The notes below the pieces were generated by a model. That model saw only the letters and a list, made by a program, of their open reading frames with translations, searched no databases and was not told where the DNA came from. A program made the translations under genes and the position numbers. From positions 310,001 to 374,000 of the forward strand of contig NW_026516216.1 in NCBI RefSeq assembly GCF_025602895.1: a stretch of DNA of 64,000 bases, given 5' to 3'. This stretch comes from Polychytrium aggregatum (Eukaryota; Chytridiomycota; Chytridiomycetes; Polychytriales). This document shows, one piece after another, positions 1 through 11,989 of the stretch (position 1 is the stretch's first letter; every line of letters begins with the position of its first letter).

Positions 1-750
1 GTCGAGGCAACGGTCGAGAATTCAAATGCACTTCCAGCCAATCCAATAATTAACGGGACAGCCCGGATTTTGATCGTTGGTGAATGTTATCACTCAAAAC
101 ATCGCGTGCTGGCCATGACCGTTCAGTGATGTGTTTCTGGATCTGAATCAAGGACGCTTTCTCCCTCAGATGGCTCCCCGGAAGCGAAAGGCACCACCCG
201 GGCGACGGTGATTCAGGGGACTCGATCTCCAGGTGTGCCCACAGTGCCGGGAAGCCAAGCGACTCGAGAAGGCCGATTATCTCGATGTCGATACACCCTG
301 GAGCAGTCCAGAGAGTCGCTTGTCGGCAGAGTGAAGCATCAACTGAGGCTCACTCTCAGACTCCCGCCCCTTGGTCGAGCTTTTGAAACGGCATTTGTAT
401 TGCGCGCTACTTCAAATACAGCAAAGCTCCAAGCATATATATATACAACCAAGGGCAAACGTAGGAACATACAGGGACAAGGGAACGGAAAGGGGGTGGG
501 TGGGAGCAAACAGCGGAGCAATGCATACGATATAAAAAGAAGGGGTGGGGCAACGAAAGGCGCAAACGGCAAGAAAGTACAACTGGCCGGGCTTGTGAGC
601 GCAGAACGAAGCCCAACGGAGAGCGGCTACGGTCGAACTTGTCGCACGCTTGTCGTCCGCAGGCCCCGGTGGCTATCACATCCCGCCGATCGGGCACTTT
701 GGGCAGCAGTGTCCAGAGGTATATTCTCATCAAGAGCGCCAGAGGGATCC
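1..750. other. Left-edge non-coding tract
   Basis: No convincing gene was found here. The open frames on both strands lack recognisable motifs, and their composition looks like shadow frames. The tract lies just beyond the stop codon of the minus-strand kinase gene, so part of it is probably that gene's 3' UTR. A short TA-rich run (about 435-448) is the only visible compositional feature. Confidence 0.5.
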
Positions 751-3700
751 TTAGCCATTCACAATTTCGGGCCGGTCGCCAAACTTGACTTGACGGCCCT
801 GTTTCTGCTTCAGCTGCAGGAGCTCGCTTCTCAGTCGCTCAAGCTCCGCCTTCAACTCGGAGTTCTCGTTTCTGAGACGGGTGTTTTCGTGAGAGAGCTC
901 ATTGACATCCTGTTGGAGAGGGACAGGCCGCAAGGACATAGACGTTGGTATGGATGCGCAGGCTAGATGGCGAACGACGCCTGCACCAGAGGCGGGTCAT
1001 GCGGTGGTCCTGGGCAAGGGTGGGTGGTGGAGTCAGCGACTTACCTCGTTGATTGAACTCGAAATTGAGCGGGACATGACCTCCCGCAACTCATTCAGCA
1101 GAATCTTCTCGTTGTTTTTCAGCACGGTCTCGACCTGGCCCAACAGCGAGGCTGGCGGAGATGACGACGAGACAGCGGTCATGGGCGGGGTCATCAATTG
1201 CGACGCCGTCAGCTCCGAGGTAGGCGACGCGTGTTCTGGCTCAAAGAGAGGGGGGTTGCGCTGCAACAGCGACGACCCGGACTCTGAGGGGGCCAGTGCC
1301 GGAGCCATCGGAACAGGCGGCAGCGACGAGATTGGTGCGCTCCGTGAGGCAGAAAGCGAGGGACTGCTCTTTGGAGAATGCGTTGTTGCCATAAAAGCGT
1401 ACGGGTTCGAGTGGATTGTCTGTGCGGCGGTCGCAAAACGTGACGGACGACCGAGCGAGTTGGACGGAGACGTGTGGGTCGAGGAGGCATCGCTGTTGGA
1501 GTAGATCGAGGGGCTCCCCGAGAGCACCTCGAAGCGACCACGTCGGTCGGCAACTTGCGTCGCCCCGGTGAGCGATGTGGTAGCAGGCTCTGGGCCATGT
1601 TCCTGACTCACGACGAACCGACTCAGCTTGCTCGCTGCACCGGCTTGGTCGCCAAGCGATGATACCGAGTTGACCCGGTAGACTTTGCGTCCAGCCTCGG
1701 AGCTGCCAGGATCAACATACAGGTTGGGGATCTGGCTCTCGCTGGCGCTAAAGAAGCTTGGGTGCTCGCTAGTGATGCTCGTCGAGGCCTTTGAGATGGT
1801 ATGGACTGGGCTTGAGGGATTGGAGGGCGACGAGTAGAGCGTGCCCGACTCGACGACACTAAACCGGCCACGTTTGATCTCGGTGATGCCCACGTTGCTG
1901 GCGGGGATGGAGCCACTGACATTGCTGTTGAATGGCACATCGACGGGAGCCGACGCAGGTGCCTTGCCAGCCAGATGATCAGAAGTGTCGACGATGAAGC
2001 GGCTCTTCTTGATGGGGGCGTCGGAGGGCACGCTCGACTGCGGAGTCGACAGGGCGTGGCTGCGAGGCGGGTCGGATACAGTTGAATGGCTGGAGGTGTC
2101 GGAGCGGAAGGTCCGCGCCTGTTCGTCGTCCGTGTGCTCAAAGTCCCACACGCCAGCCTTGAGGGAGTTGTCCTTCTGGGGAGGGATACGTTTGTTGTGG
2201 GGGCGGGCGGAGATAGGAGGTAGGTCGGCAAGAACCTCCCTGACCAAGTAGCTCTTGTGCTTGGCAGATCTAAAGAACGGATGGGCCAGGAGCTTCTCTG
2301 CAGAGGGTCTGCACAGCAACAGTGTCGATGGGACAGCCCGGATCAGCAAAGACACCATGGCACCAGACACGTCTGCCCGCATGAATGTACCCTCGCATGA
2401 CCATGGCGAATCCTCACGGGAGGGCTGCGCTCGGACGCTCTGAAGATTGGACACTGAAACCGACGCCGCGATCTGATGCGTCGCCGAACAGCACGGCGCC
2501 AGGGATAACAGACGCACCGTTTTGTGGGGTCTTTGTTGAGACAGAGGTCAATCATTTCCTTGAACAGCTTGGAGAACTTGTGCTTGGTCCCCTCGCGGTC
2601 AAGAGTTGGGGGATCGTTTTGCAGAGTAAGCATCAACACCTACGGAGTCAGCAGAGTCGAGAGATTAGGGCGATGAAAGCGGGGGGTGGCCATGATAGCC
2701 ATAGCAGCAACAGCAGCAGCGGACGTCAGGTGATTTGATGACAATACGATGCAGCGCATGCTGGCGACTGCTCCATACAATGCATAGCAACCGGCAGTAC
2801 CATACCTTGATCGGCGGGAACTTTGCAAACGGGGCGTGTCCAGTGGCCAACTCGAGGGCCGTGATGCCAAAGCTCCAGATATCGGCCTTGAAGTCGTATC
2901 CAGATTGCTCCATAACCTCCGGAGCCATCCAGCACGGTGTGCCGACAAAGGTCTTTCGCAAGCCCCGGCGCTCGCCAGTCTCCATCAGCGAGTTGCTGAC
3001 GCCAAAGTCAGCCAGCTGCACCAATCCATCGGCGTCCATCAGCAAGTTGCCGGCCTTGACGTCGCGGTGAATGAGCGAGTTCTTGTGCAGATAATCCAGG
3101 CCCTGGAGCGCTTGCTTGAGGATGGTAGCTATGGACGCCTCTTCCAGGCCATCCGGAAAGGCCGTGCGCATGATGTCAAGGCAGGAGCCACCGGCCAGGA
3201 GAGGCGCTACAATATGCAACTTGGATCCGTGCACAAAGGAACCATACACAGGCAGCAGGTTTGGGTGTTTCGAGAGACTCATGATCTGGATCTCTCGCTA
3301 CGGGGTGTGGCGGCGTGAGGCATCGGGGCGAGGCAGAGCACAGCACGGGATAGGATAGAGGGCGCACGAGAGTCAGAGCGAGAGAGTCGCAGCGGGAGGA
3401 GCCAGAGTGGAGGAGGCAGGACGAGCGACGGGCGGCGGAGACAGCATCGCTGACGATACCAACCCTCAGCTCATCTATCTGGTTCCCGCCAAACATATCC
3501 AGGTCAATCAGTTTGATCGAGACCTCCTTATTGAGAGGCTTGTATTTTGCCGTATAAACGACAGCCGAGGAGCCGTAGCCTGTGGTGCGGCATAAGACAG
3601 GGGGTTAACGGCAGCTGAGCGGCGGGCGTTTGGAGACCGCATGGGTACCGATCGGTGATGTCAGAGGATGCTCTCGGCCGGCTGGTGGCAAACCCAGATG

Positions 3701-3960
3701 CAGTTGGCGAGGCACAACCCACCGATTGCTGGGCCCATTTCGTAGTCCTGGACATTCATCGAGAAAGTCTCTTCGGCCGCAGAGGCAGAGGGAGGCGCGG
3801 AGCCGTTCGACATGGACACCAGCGAGACACTCGAAGAGCTGCCCTTGCGGGCGGTCGACTCGAGAGAAATCAAGGGCCGATCCATTTGGTCGATGATGGA
3901 TGCCTTTCTTGTGAGAATACTGCTGACTCCAGGCGACGAAGAGATGTTTGGAGAAGGCAT
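751..3960 (-). CDS. OSR1/SPAK (FRAY)-like Ser/Thr protein kinase
   Basis: Six exons: 3723-3960, 3464-3579, 2806-3297, 2518-2639, 1045-2308 and 751-909 (complement). All phases agree, giving 796 aa. The STE20-family kinase domain spans about residues 72-340. It has a glycine loop ([10 protein letters not shown]), ATP-binding Lys102 in VSIK, catalytic HRDVKAGN (Asp197), DFG Asp215 and activation-loop GTPCWMAPE. The segment [19 protein letters not shown] after the lobe is typical of OSR1/STK39 rather than of PAK or GCK-III kinases. In animals this family is activated by WNK kinases and controls ion cotransporters and cell volume; the fungal role is not established. The long Ser/Pro-rich tail carries RFIV, RFSV, RFVV and RFEV (residues 426, 471, 553, 581). 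A predicted coiled coil (about residues 745-785) ends the protein. I saw no CCT domain, which the animal enzymes use to bind RFxV. Confidence 0.9.
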
Positions 3961-5521
3961 GCGATAATCAGGCGACTATTGGTCGGTGGGATGGGCTAAG
4001 TTTGAGAGAGGGTGCAGGGGGGGGACCTGGGTAAGTAAGAGCCGGATGGTCAAGCAGGAGCACAATGAGTCACGGCGCGAGGCAAACCCGGACACACCAG
4101 CGAGGTTTTGCTGGAATCACATCGCCTCATCCGAGTGGCCTCCATCCATCCGGCCAAGATGGATGGACGGGGCCGTTTCCGGTGGAGCAGAAGCCATGGC
4201 GGCATCGGGAGATCGAATGCTGCGACGCTATGGCTGCATTCATGATTCTCGGTGGACTGTCATCCTCAATGTCCATCCTCAATTCACACCAGCGACCCTG
4301 TCGTCGTGCACCTCTGGAGGGCGGAGGGATGCACAAACAATGCCGAGAGCCTCACCTTGTATATCCAGAGAAGCGGTGATGTCCTCGCCAGCTGAGGCTT
4401 ATCGAAGAAGAATCAGGTCCAATGCAGATGGCTGTGAGGAGGGGCAGGGAGGCAATGGTTAGGGATACAGCCGGAAGGGGGATGAGAGAAGGACACGACA
4501 GCGAGCCGTCGTTGGCGCCGTCGTCGGTGTCGCCGTCAGTGTCGTCGTCGTTGCCTTTCGTTGCGAATACCCCCCCGGACTTGCAGACGACTGATGCAGC
4601 GGCACAGCCACCAACGGGAGCCGGCCCGAAGGACTGCAAGAGGAAAGGCGACGCCGGGGCCTGCAGGGCACGAGGTCAGACGAGGCACCTTTTGTTTATT
4701 TCTGTCGAGCCGCTGGCCAGACGCTGGACAAGACGCTGGGCAAGATGCCGTGGACAGCGAGCACCTCGATGGAGCGACGAAGACGGGCGGCAGCGTGGGT
4801 TGCTGGCGTTGCCGTCGGTTGGCGTCGGCTGGCTCGGTGGCCGTTGCAAGGCGCGGCGAAAAAAAAGGTCTTGGTTGCCAACAGACACACTGCATCCGCG
4901 GTTCGCGCCGGATCGAGCCGGCACGGTGTGCGGCGCGTGTGGCTGTGCGCAGCTGTGGCCTGTGTCGTGACAGTGTCGTGTCTGTGTCGTGTCTGTGTCG
5001 CTCGGCATTGGGCGAGGTTCCCACGCACATCAGCCCAGGGACGGTACGAGCATCGAGCATCGAGCACCGAACATTGACAAATCGAACATCGACAAATCGA
5101 TATTCGCAACACGAGAGCCGACAGTGACCACCGGCCGTTACTCAGGGGTTGGCCATTTCCGACACACTCGGGGCCATATCCCCGCATCCGCAACAAGAAT
5201 CGCGAGCCGCCCGAGGACACGGCCACTCAACCGGTATCGCGCCTGTTTGCTTCTCGAGACGAAAGCACCGGAGGCTATCAAATGCCGCAACAAGCACCGC
5301 GACAAGTTTGTTCATATCTTCGTCATCGATGACAACAGGACCACGGGCCCGGCGCTTCAGGGCCCGCTTGGGACGCTTGCGCTTCTCCGAGGCTTTCGGA
5401 CATAAAGCGTGAAGAGGGATATAGAAATACCGCTGGATGAGTCAAATATCTGCACGAGTCGCTGAGTCCTGAGAATATTCACCGATAATGGGCGTACTGA
5501 ACTTGTGACCGTATGCACCCA
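3961..5521. other. Intergenic tract upstream of the kinase gene
   Basis: No confident gene. It should contain the kinase promoter and 5' UTR near 3961-4400 and the 3' end of the uncertain minus-strand gene that follows. On the minus strand, 5300-5435 has a lysine/arginine-rich open stretch (KASEKRKRPKR) behind a possible acceptor. This could be the true last exon of the gene at 5522-6583, but the phase does not settle it. Confidence 0.4.
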
Positions 5522-6583
5522 TCAACTCTCCGTGAACCCACCGTTTATCGTCAGAATCTTGATCGGCCCTGTTCCGTTCGTGCCCTTGTGCAGACAATGG
5601 TACAACATCTGGAAGTAGGACTTGATATATCCGAGCTTCATGGCGTTGCTGCTGGCTTGAGAGATGGCCGCAGATATGATGTCTCTTCGCGGACTGGCCT
5701 CGAGCACTGGACGCAGCACCAGCTCCGAGAATGAGCGAGCAATCATAAACCAGTTGGGGAGGGTCTCTTTTGCATCGTATTTCCGTATCACTCTGACAAG
5801 TAATGCGTGCGGATCGGTGGAGGTGACGCTCGCAGTCAGATTGGGCTTCAGTATGTGGCGCCGAGAGCGGTCGATTTGGCTGTCGCTTCGTGGAGTTGAC
5901 TGCGCTTGCGAGCTTTTCGAGTGGGGGCCCGAGATGACCATCCAGTCCGCCGGTGCAGCTGCGTTGGCATCGCAAACAGGTAGATCCAAGCGAACAAACA
6001 ATCGAGCGCATGGCTTATATGGAATCGAGCATACATAATACCAGCCCAGCCGGCTTGCATGATAAATGTGAATAGTGCGATTGCATGTTGGAATCAAAGC
6101 CAGGCTGCAGGTCCCTGGGCAATTCATTTGCAGATATTGGAGCCCCGAGACGACCGAGAGGATGATGGAGGGGTGGGATGGTACCCCACAATGAACGGTG
6201 TCGAGATTCAGAGATACGGAATCCTGATCGTTGGAGGCTTGAGGGTTTGAGTGCAACTGTGGACGCCCGCCGGGTATTTGACACTCGTCCGGTGTGTGTG
6301 TGATTTGATGCGTGCTTTCGATGCCTGTGAACATCACGGCGGGCCTAAGAGACAAAATCTGACTGTAATAAGGCGCCATTCGGGATGTCCCAGCGCCACC
6401 AACGGCAAATGTGCTCCAATATGAGCTGCGACTATATGCTTTTTGGATTGGAATAGGGCTCGACGCCGTGCGGTCTGGATCGTATTGGAGCGGGGGGTCT
6501 TGTTCCGTCGGGAGTGAGAGGCTGGAAATGCTTGGCCGTAAGTGGAGGACAAAACGGGACACCTTGTCGGTGAGAGCAGTCAA
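5522..6583 (-). CDS. Hypothetical protein
   Basis: A single 353-residue open frame on the minus strand whose family I do not recognise. The C-terminal third looks most protein-like: an amphipathic helical stretch containing NWFMIARSFSELVLRPVLEA and IKSYFQMLYHCLHK. The middle has less natural composition and contains candidate splice signals (a possible donor near 6040 and an acceptor near 5965), so the frame may cross introns. The 3' end may also continue by splicing from a GTGGGT donor close to the stop into about 5435. Neighbours are the OSR1-like kinase (same strand) and EMC3 (divergent). Treat both the boundaries and the gene itself as provisional. Confidence 0.4.
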   Translation of the reverse strand: MTALTDKVSRFVLHLRPSISSLSLPTEQDPPLQYDPDRTASSPIPIQKAYSRSSYWSTFAVGGAGTSRMAPYYSQILSLRPAVMFTGIESTHQITHTPDECQIPGGRPQLHSNPQASNDQDSVSLNLDTVHCGVPSHPSIILSVVSGLQYLQMNCPGTCSLALIPTCNRTIHIYHASRLGWYYVCSIPYKPCARLFVRLDLPVCDANAAAPADWMVISGPHSKSSQAQSTPRSDSQIDRSRRHILKPNLTASVTSTDPHALLVRVIRKYDAKETLPNWFMIARSFSELVLRPVLEASPRRDIISAAISQASSNAMKLGYIKSYFQMLYHCLHKGTNGTGPIKILTINGGFTES

Positions 6584-7032
6584 TCAGGGAAAAATACAAC
6601 ATTGTCTGCTCCATTGAATATGTAAGCTGTGAAAGGGACCGTCCAGGCAACCCCGCAGTCCAGTGGCGAATGGTGCCCTTGGCACACTGACAATGGCTGG
6701 GCGACGTTTCCCAGGCCGCGGATCAAGGCACGTGTGTGTGTGCTCTAGGGTTGTATAGGGCTGGGCTAGGGCCGCACCCTTTCGCCCAACCCTGCCGCCC
6801 CTGTCGCGACCAGCCGATCGAAAAGGGTGTCGGCCGCCCCGATTGCTTCCTCTTCGTTCATCGACCGGGATCAACACGCAAGCGATGGCTGGATTCGACA
6901 GGCATGTAGCGAGTAGGCGCTGCGTGCGCGGGCCGAGAGGCCCTCCGGCTTGTCCGTGCGGCCCCCTGACCCGGCCTGGTTGGCTGACGCTTCGTTTCTG
7001 CCTCCGTGTTTCGCTCGCCCTCCAGTGAGGCA
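6584..7032. other. Divergent promoter region before EMC3
   Basis: About 450 bases between the uncertain minus-strand gene and the EMC3 start codon. No coding signal is seen. It presumably holds the EMC3 promoter and 5' UTR. Confidence 0.4.
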
Positions 7033-8512
7033 ATGTATTTGGACCCAGCGATCCGGGACTGGTGAGTCCGTCCATGTGCACGACAGCTGCCCCTCCTGTC
7101 CTTTGATACACGCTGCTGTGGCCTGGGTTGGACTCGTCTTGAATTCTCAAATGAGATTCTCGGCCTCGTCGTGAATCCAGGACCGCTCAGGTTCCATCTC
7201 TGATCATGGTCTTGCCGCTGTGTTTGTGCTCATCCTTCGGCACATTAATATGCCAACCGTCCTCTGAAGGGTCCTGTTCCCGATTATGATCGTCATGATC
7301 ATGGTTGGTGTGTTGAGACACCACGCCACCCAGCTGCTCAACTCCCCGCCCAAGACCACCTGGAAGGCTGTTCGTGAAAGGTTTGCCTTGCTGCCTGCGA
7401 CAGATTGCAACAACAGCGACTTTTGAGTCTATCGGAGAGGACAGCCCTCTTCATGGGCACGCACCGAGACCCCCATAGTCGACGGGTCCGCGCAGAATCA
7501 TCGCTCGCCCGAAGTCTGTTGACGCGGCGAATGTACTGAGTCGCCATCATCTCACGTCCCTGATCGCCGTAGCTCTGCTTTGGCTCGCTCGCGCATCATC
7601 CGAGCCCAGAGCCGCTTCATCCCTGCCTCCGGATTCAAGGCTCGCAAGGAGTATCTGTCATCGTCGTTCGAAAAGGGTGCCTATCTCAAGAACCCCGACC
7701 CCAATGCCGCCGCCGCCAACCCCATGCAAGATCCCCAGGGCATGGAAGCCATGGCTGACATGATGAAGAAGAACATGGCCATGTTCATCCCGCAGACCCT
7801 GATCATGTCGTGGATCACCTTCTTCTTTTCCGGATTTGTTCTGAGTGAGTTTGGGTCCCTTACAGCTGCCTCATCCGTGGTGTTCGTGTAGGATGCTTTT
7901 GGTCAAGTGCTGATCGATATGCGTGGCCGAGACCGCTGCTGACATTCCGACCACTGGGTGCTGTGCACAGCCAAGCTTCCCTTCCCGCTTACGGTTCGCT
8001 TCAAGGCCATGTTGCAGCGAGGCATCGAAACGAGTGACATGGACGTGTCCTGGGTTTCGTCGCTGTCTTGGTACTTTCTCAACCTTTTTGGTCTGAAGAG
8101 TATCTATGTCCTGATTTTGGGTGCCGGAAACGGTGAGTGATCTCCGAGACGCAGGCGTCGTTGTTGCCGTGGATGATGGTATGCATTTCACCTGGACGGA
8201 AACCGAGTGCTGGCCCAGGGTGATCGCGAGCGGTATGTCGCATCTACTGAGCCGACCAATCTTTCCATCAAACGCTCGTCTTATGCAGAGGCCGACGGTA
8301 GCCGCGACATGCAGCAGATGCAGATGATGGGCGCAACGCAGCAGCCTATGCAACAACCCAACGAAGTTGCCAACATGTTCAAGAGCGAGAAAGAATTCTT
8401 GAACCTGGCCACACACGAGTGGGCTTACGACGACGTCGAGGACCGCGTGCTTGGTCTCTACGGCAAGGCCCAGACAAAGACCCTCTCGGCCAAGGGAAAG
8501 AAATCCCAGTAA
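7033..8512 (+). CDS. EMC3: ER membrane protein complex subunit 3
   Basis: Five exons: 7033-7061, 7270-7380, 7573-7844, 7971-8132 and 8289-8512, giving 265 aa, the usual EMC3 length. The start is set by the family-typical [10 protein letters not shown], with the Trp codon split across intron 1. Three membrane segments are visible: [18 protein letters not shown] (about 11-28), the one ending in [12 protein letters not shown] (about 117-137), and one in the segment [37 protein letters not shown] is the conserved cytosolic/insertase block. EMC3 is a YidC/Oxa1/Get1-superfamily protein that forms the insertase core of the EMC, which inserts tail-anchored and multipass membrane proteins into the ER. 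The C-terminus ([13 protein letters not shown]) matches the family's acidic tail. The next gene (CDC20) begins about 520 bases downstream on the same strand. Confidence 0.95.
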
Positions 8513-9030
8513 TAGAGCGCCGCCATTGCTCTATTGCGTTGTCGGATTCTGAATCCGGTCTGCCTTTGTTGTCTCCCTCATCTGAATGCGAAATGGCGGT
8601 CCAACCGATGCAGGGGTGATGCGCTGCAGCTGAGTGCGTCGCTGCTGGGGGGGGGATTTGCCGATAGAGTGGGAATCGCACTCGGCGGTGTCTGCTTCCT
8701 GATGCAGCCAGGGACGCGGCTGCGGTGCTCGTGTCCATCGCACATGCCGATTGCACATATCGACGGACCAGCGGCGTTCCAGGGTATGCTCTCCAGAAAC
8801 GGCAGGGACGGGTGTGGGGCCATGGGCTCCTGGACGAACCGGGTTTCCCAGGGCTGTTTCCAAAAGCGCGGAATGGCGGCTGTCATGTTTCCCGAAAAGG
8901 ACAAAATTGATTGCCGCCTGCGTCGTCTCGGCCTGCCCGTTCGCCCATCGGCCGCCCGTTTTTTCTTCCTTCGTCTTGCTGGCGTGAAAGCGCTGCTCTC
9001 CAGACTCGCCTGCGCGTAGCCTACATAGTC
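8513..9030. other. EMC3-CDC20 intergenic
   Basis: About 520 bases with no coding signal. It should contain the 3' UTR of EMC3 and the promoter and 5' UTR of CDC20. It includes a G homopolymer at about 8648-8654. Confidence 0.4.
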
Positions 9031-11135
9031 ATGGTCATCACCGGCAACTCGGTCAAATCCCAGAATATCCCTGGGAGCCCGCTCACGCCTCGCCGACAGA
9101 ACGCCGTCGGCAAGGCCGGCCGTTCGCCGCGAAACTTCCATTGCTCGCCGCGTGGCATGATCAATCTGCCCCCCTTTTCGGCCAAATCACCGGTCGTGGT
9201 AAAGTCGCCAAAGTCAGTCGTCCAGCACCAAAACGTGCTGCAGCCCTCGCCCAAGCCCGGCATCACCAAACGGCGTGTCGAGGCCGTGGCTCGGCAGCAG
9301 AGCCCCCGCAAGGTCCTTCCCAGCAAAAACAAAACCGTGAGTAGCGGCTCCCGTCAATCGTCTTTGCTTTTGTCTCGGCCGGCTTGCGGATTGGGGCTCG
9401 CCCTCGTGCTACGAGAGCCAGAGCTTGCAGGCGAATGACTTGCCCAAGTGCATGTTGTGAACGCAGTTTCCAGGACCAGGGCATCCACGGATGGGCAGCC
9501 ACAGGCATCATGGTCCACGTTTTGCTACTGGCTCTGCCACGCTTGCGGCTGCGGATACGAGGCTAACATCTCGTGGTATGGGGTTTTTGCCTCACCGGCT
9601 CCGCCCACGGCCGCTACCCAAAAGTATGACCGCTTCATACCCAGCCGCGCGGCAATGGACCTGGCCACCTCCCAGTTCAATATGTCGATCCCAAGTCAAA
9701 CGTCAGCGTGTCATCTGGACGCCTCCAGCCTGGCTTACCAAGAAGAGCTCGCCAAGGCGTACGGGGTCGAGATCAACAAGCGCATTCTCGCCTTCAATGT
9801 CGAGGCGCCGTCTTCGGAGAAGCACGATGTTCGAGCAACCTGGAATCGCCCGCTCAAGCCCGCCTACCACAAAACCAAGAGACGGATCCCCCTGGAGCCC
9901 GTCCGGGTCCTGGATGCCCCAGGGATGGTCGATGACTATTATCTTAACCTGCTGCACTGGTCGTCCCAGAACGTGCTGGCCGTGGCCTTGGATAAGACCA
10001 TCTTCATGTGGCATGCCGACAGCGGCGATGTCGTCGAGTTCTGCAACACGTCTGACACCGACTCGATCGCGTCGCTCCAGTTCGACGCCAGCGGCGATAT
10101 CTTGGCGATCGGAACACACTCGGGCGAGACACAAATATGGAATGTCGAGAAACGGTCCAAAATCCGAACGATGAAGGGCCGCCTGAGCCGGGTCGGTGTT
10201 CTGTCGTGGGACAAGCACATCTTGTCGGCTGGAGCACGGGATGGCTCCATCTGGAATCATGACGTGCGTGTGCAAAACCACAAAGTCTCGGAGTTCCTCG
10301 GACACTCAGAAGATGTCTGTGGACTCCAGTGGCGGCTCGATGGACAGCTGCTCGCCAGTGGTGGCAACGACAACCTTGTGAACATCTGGGACGCTCGCTC
10401 GTCGATTCCCAAGATCACAAAGTCCAACCACATGGCGGCCGTCAAGGTGAGCGTTGTCGCAGTGTGCATGGCAATACGGGTTGGTCTGGCGATATGCGCA
10501 TCGATGATGCTCGATGGGACATCATGCTTGTTTGTGCGGATCGCACCGCTCCTACTCTGCCTGTGGCGTCGTCAGACTTTGACAGGCGAGCGCCGATCTC
10601 GGTGGCATCTCCCAGCCTCCATGTTTTGTTATTGATGGGCCATCGGAGGCTCTGACGCTGAATGATCTCTGTTGTTTGCCAGGCTGTAGCCTGGTGCCCA
10701 TGGCAGCTCAATCTACTGGCCACCGGCGGAGGAACATACGACAGGATGATCCACTTTTGGAACTCGACGACGTCTTCAAAGTCTGCATCGATCGACACCG
10801 GTTCTCAAGTAACCTCGATCATCTGGTCCCGCCAGTACAAGGAGCTGCTCTCTTCGCACGGCAACACCACCAACGGAGCTCACGGCTCACTGCGCAACCA
10901 TCTCACTCTCTGGAACTACCCTTCGCTCAACAAGGTCGCCGATCTCGGTGGACACGAGTCCCGCATCCTGCACACGGCCTTGAGTCCCGATGGCGAGACG
11001 GTCGCATCGACGGCTCCGGATGAACATCTCAAGTTCTGGAAGGCATGGGAAGCCAAACCCAAGACCAAAGCCAAGGCGGCAGCGGCATCGCTACCGGGCA
11101 TCACTGGCGACGTGCAGAAGATGAATATCCGCTAG
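9031..11135 (+). CDS. CDC20: APC/C activator Cdc20 (Fizzy), WD40 protein
   Basis: Three exons (9031-9336, 9625-10446, 10683-11135), all phase 0, give 526 aa. Exon 2 opens at the C-box (DRFIPSR, residues 104-110), which docks on the anaphase-promoting complex. The basic, Ser/Pro-rich N-terminus precedes it. A seven-bladed WD40 propeller follows, with family signatures VLDAPGMVDDYYLNLLHWSS, SGGNDNLVNIWD and AVAWCPWQLNLLATGGG. The protein ends in Ile-Arg, the IR tail that binds TPR subunits of the APC/C. The propeller opening and the ILAFN element before it fit Cdc20 better than Cdh1. Cdc20 recruits securin and mitotic cyclins for ubiquitination at anaphase and is the target of the spindle checkpoint. 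The 288-base first intron has a CTAAC branch point near 9563. Confidence 0.95.
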
Positions 11136-11989
11136 TGGTCGAGGGTGGGGGCCCGGTGACTCGGCGGAGCGCCCCTCTCCTCAGCCGCCCTGTTTCTTGG
11201 AGTTTGGGTCGAGCCAGGCATCCTTTTTTTTTTTTTGGAGAGACGAGAAACGGGCATAGACTGCACATGAGCGCAATACATCGAGCACGTTGAAACGACG
11301 CTTGAGCCCCAGGCGGCCGCGCTGCCTCTTGGTGCAGGATCATCTGCGGCTGTCCACCAGGACTGGGCCTTGGCTGGGTGGAGTGGACACGTGTGGGTCG
11401 TGGCCATGGGAATCGCAGCGCCGGTCAGGCCCCGAAACCCAGGGCGGTCCATATCCCAGTTCCCTCCGCCAGCCAGCCAGAGCGACAGCCAAACAGCCAC
11501 CGCCCTGACTGCTGGGGACTCTTGGCGCACGGCATCTCGCCAGCAGCGGCGAGATGGCTCCGTTGCCGTCGCCCAGCACCGGTCCCTGTCTTGGTTCGTG
11601 CTCGAGCAGCAGCTGCGACCCTCGGATGTGCATACGACGCGGTGTCTCATGGAGCAGCTGGGGTGTTGGAGACGAGGCGGGCATCGACGTCAGGCCCCTC
11701 TCGTTCCGCATATCCCAGGCCGGCGGCGGGGGGGGGAGTGGGTGGCGGATTCTCTCTTCCCAGACCCTGCAGGAAGCCATCGAAACGGCACCTCCAACCG
11801 TCCTCTGCATTCGCTACAGCCAGCATCGTCGCTGAGGTGCCGACATTCATCACTCGCCACCCCAGACTTGATAGGCTTCCTGATCGGTCTGCGCCTGGGA
11901 TTCCTCTGTCCTCTCAAATTCTTTCTGCAACTCTGAAGCTTCCCCACGTCTCCAAATCACCTTTGCGCGTCGCAAGACCTCTCGAATCA
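11136..11989. other. CDC20 3' flank and promoter of the F-box-like gene
   Basis: About 850 bases with no convincing gene. A long open frame runs into the next gene from 11378, but its upstream part is low-quality sequence with no motifs and is probably 5' UTR or promoter. There is a T homopolymer at 11224-11236. Confidence 0.4.

Noticed and set aside
11378-11989. N-terminal extension of the F-box-like frame
   Set aside because: The extension lacks protein-like features, and overlapping frames are open in the same stretch. The F-box-like region begins directly after the ATG at 11990.
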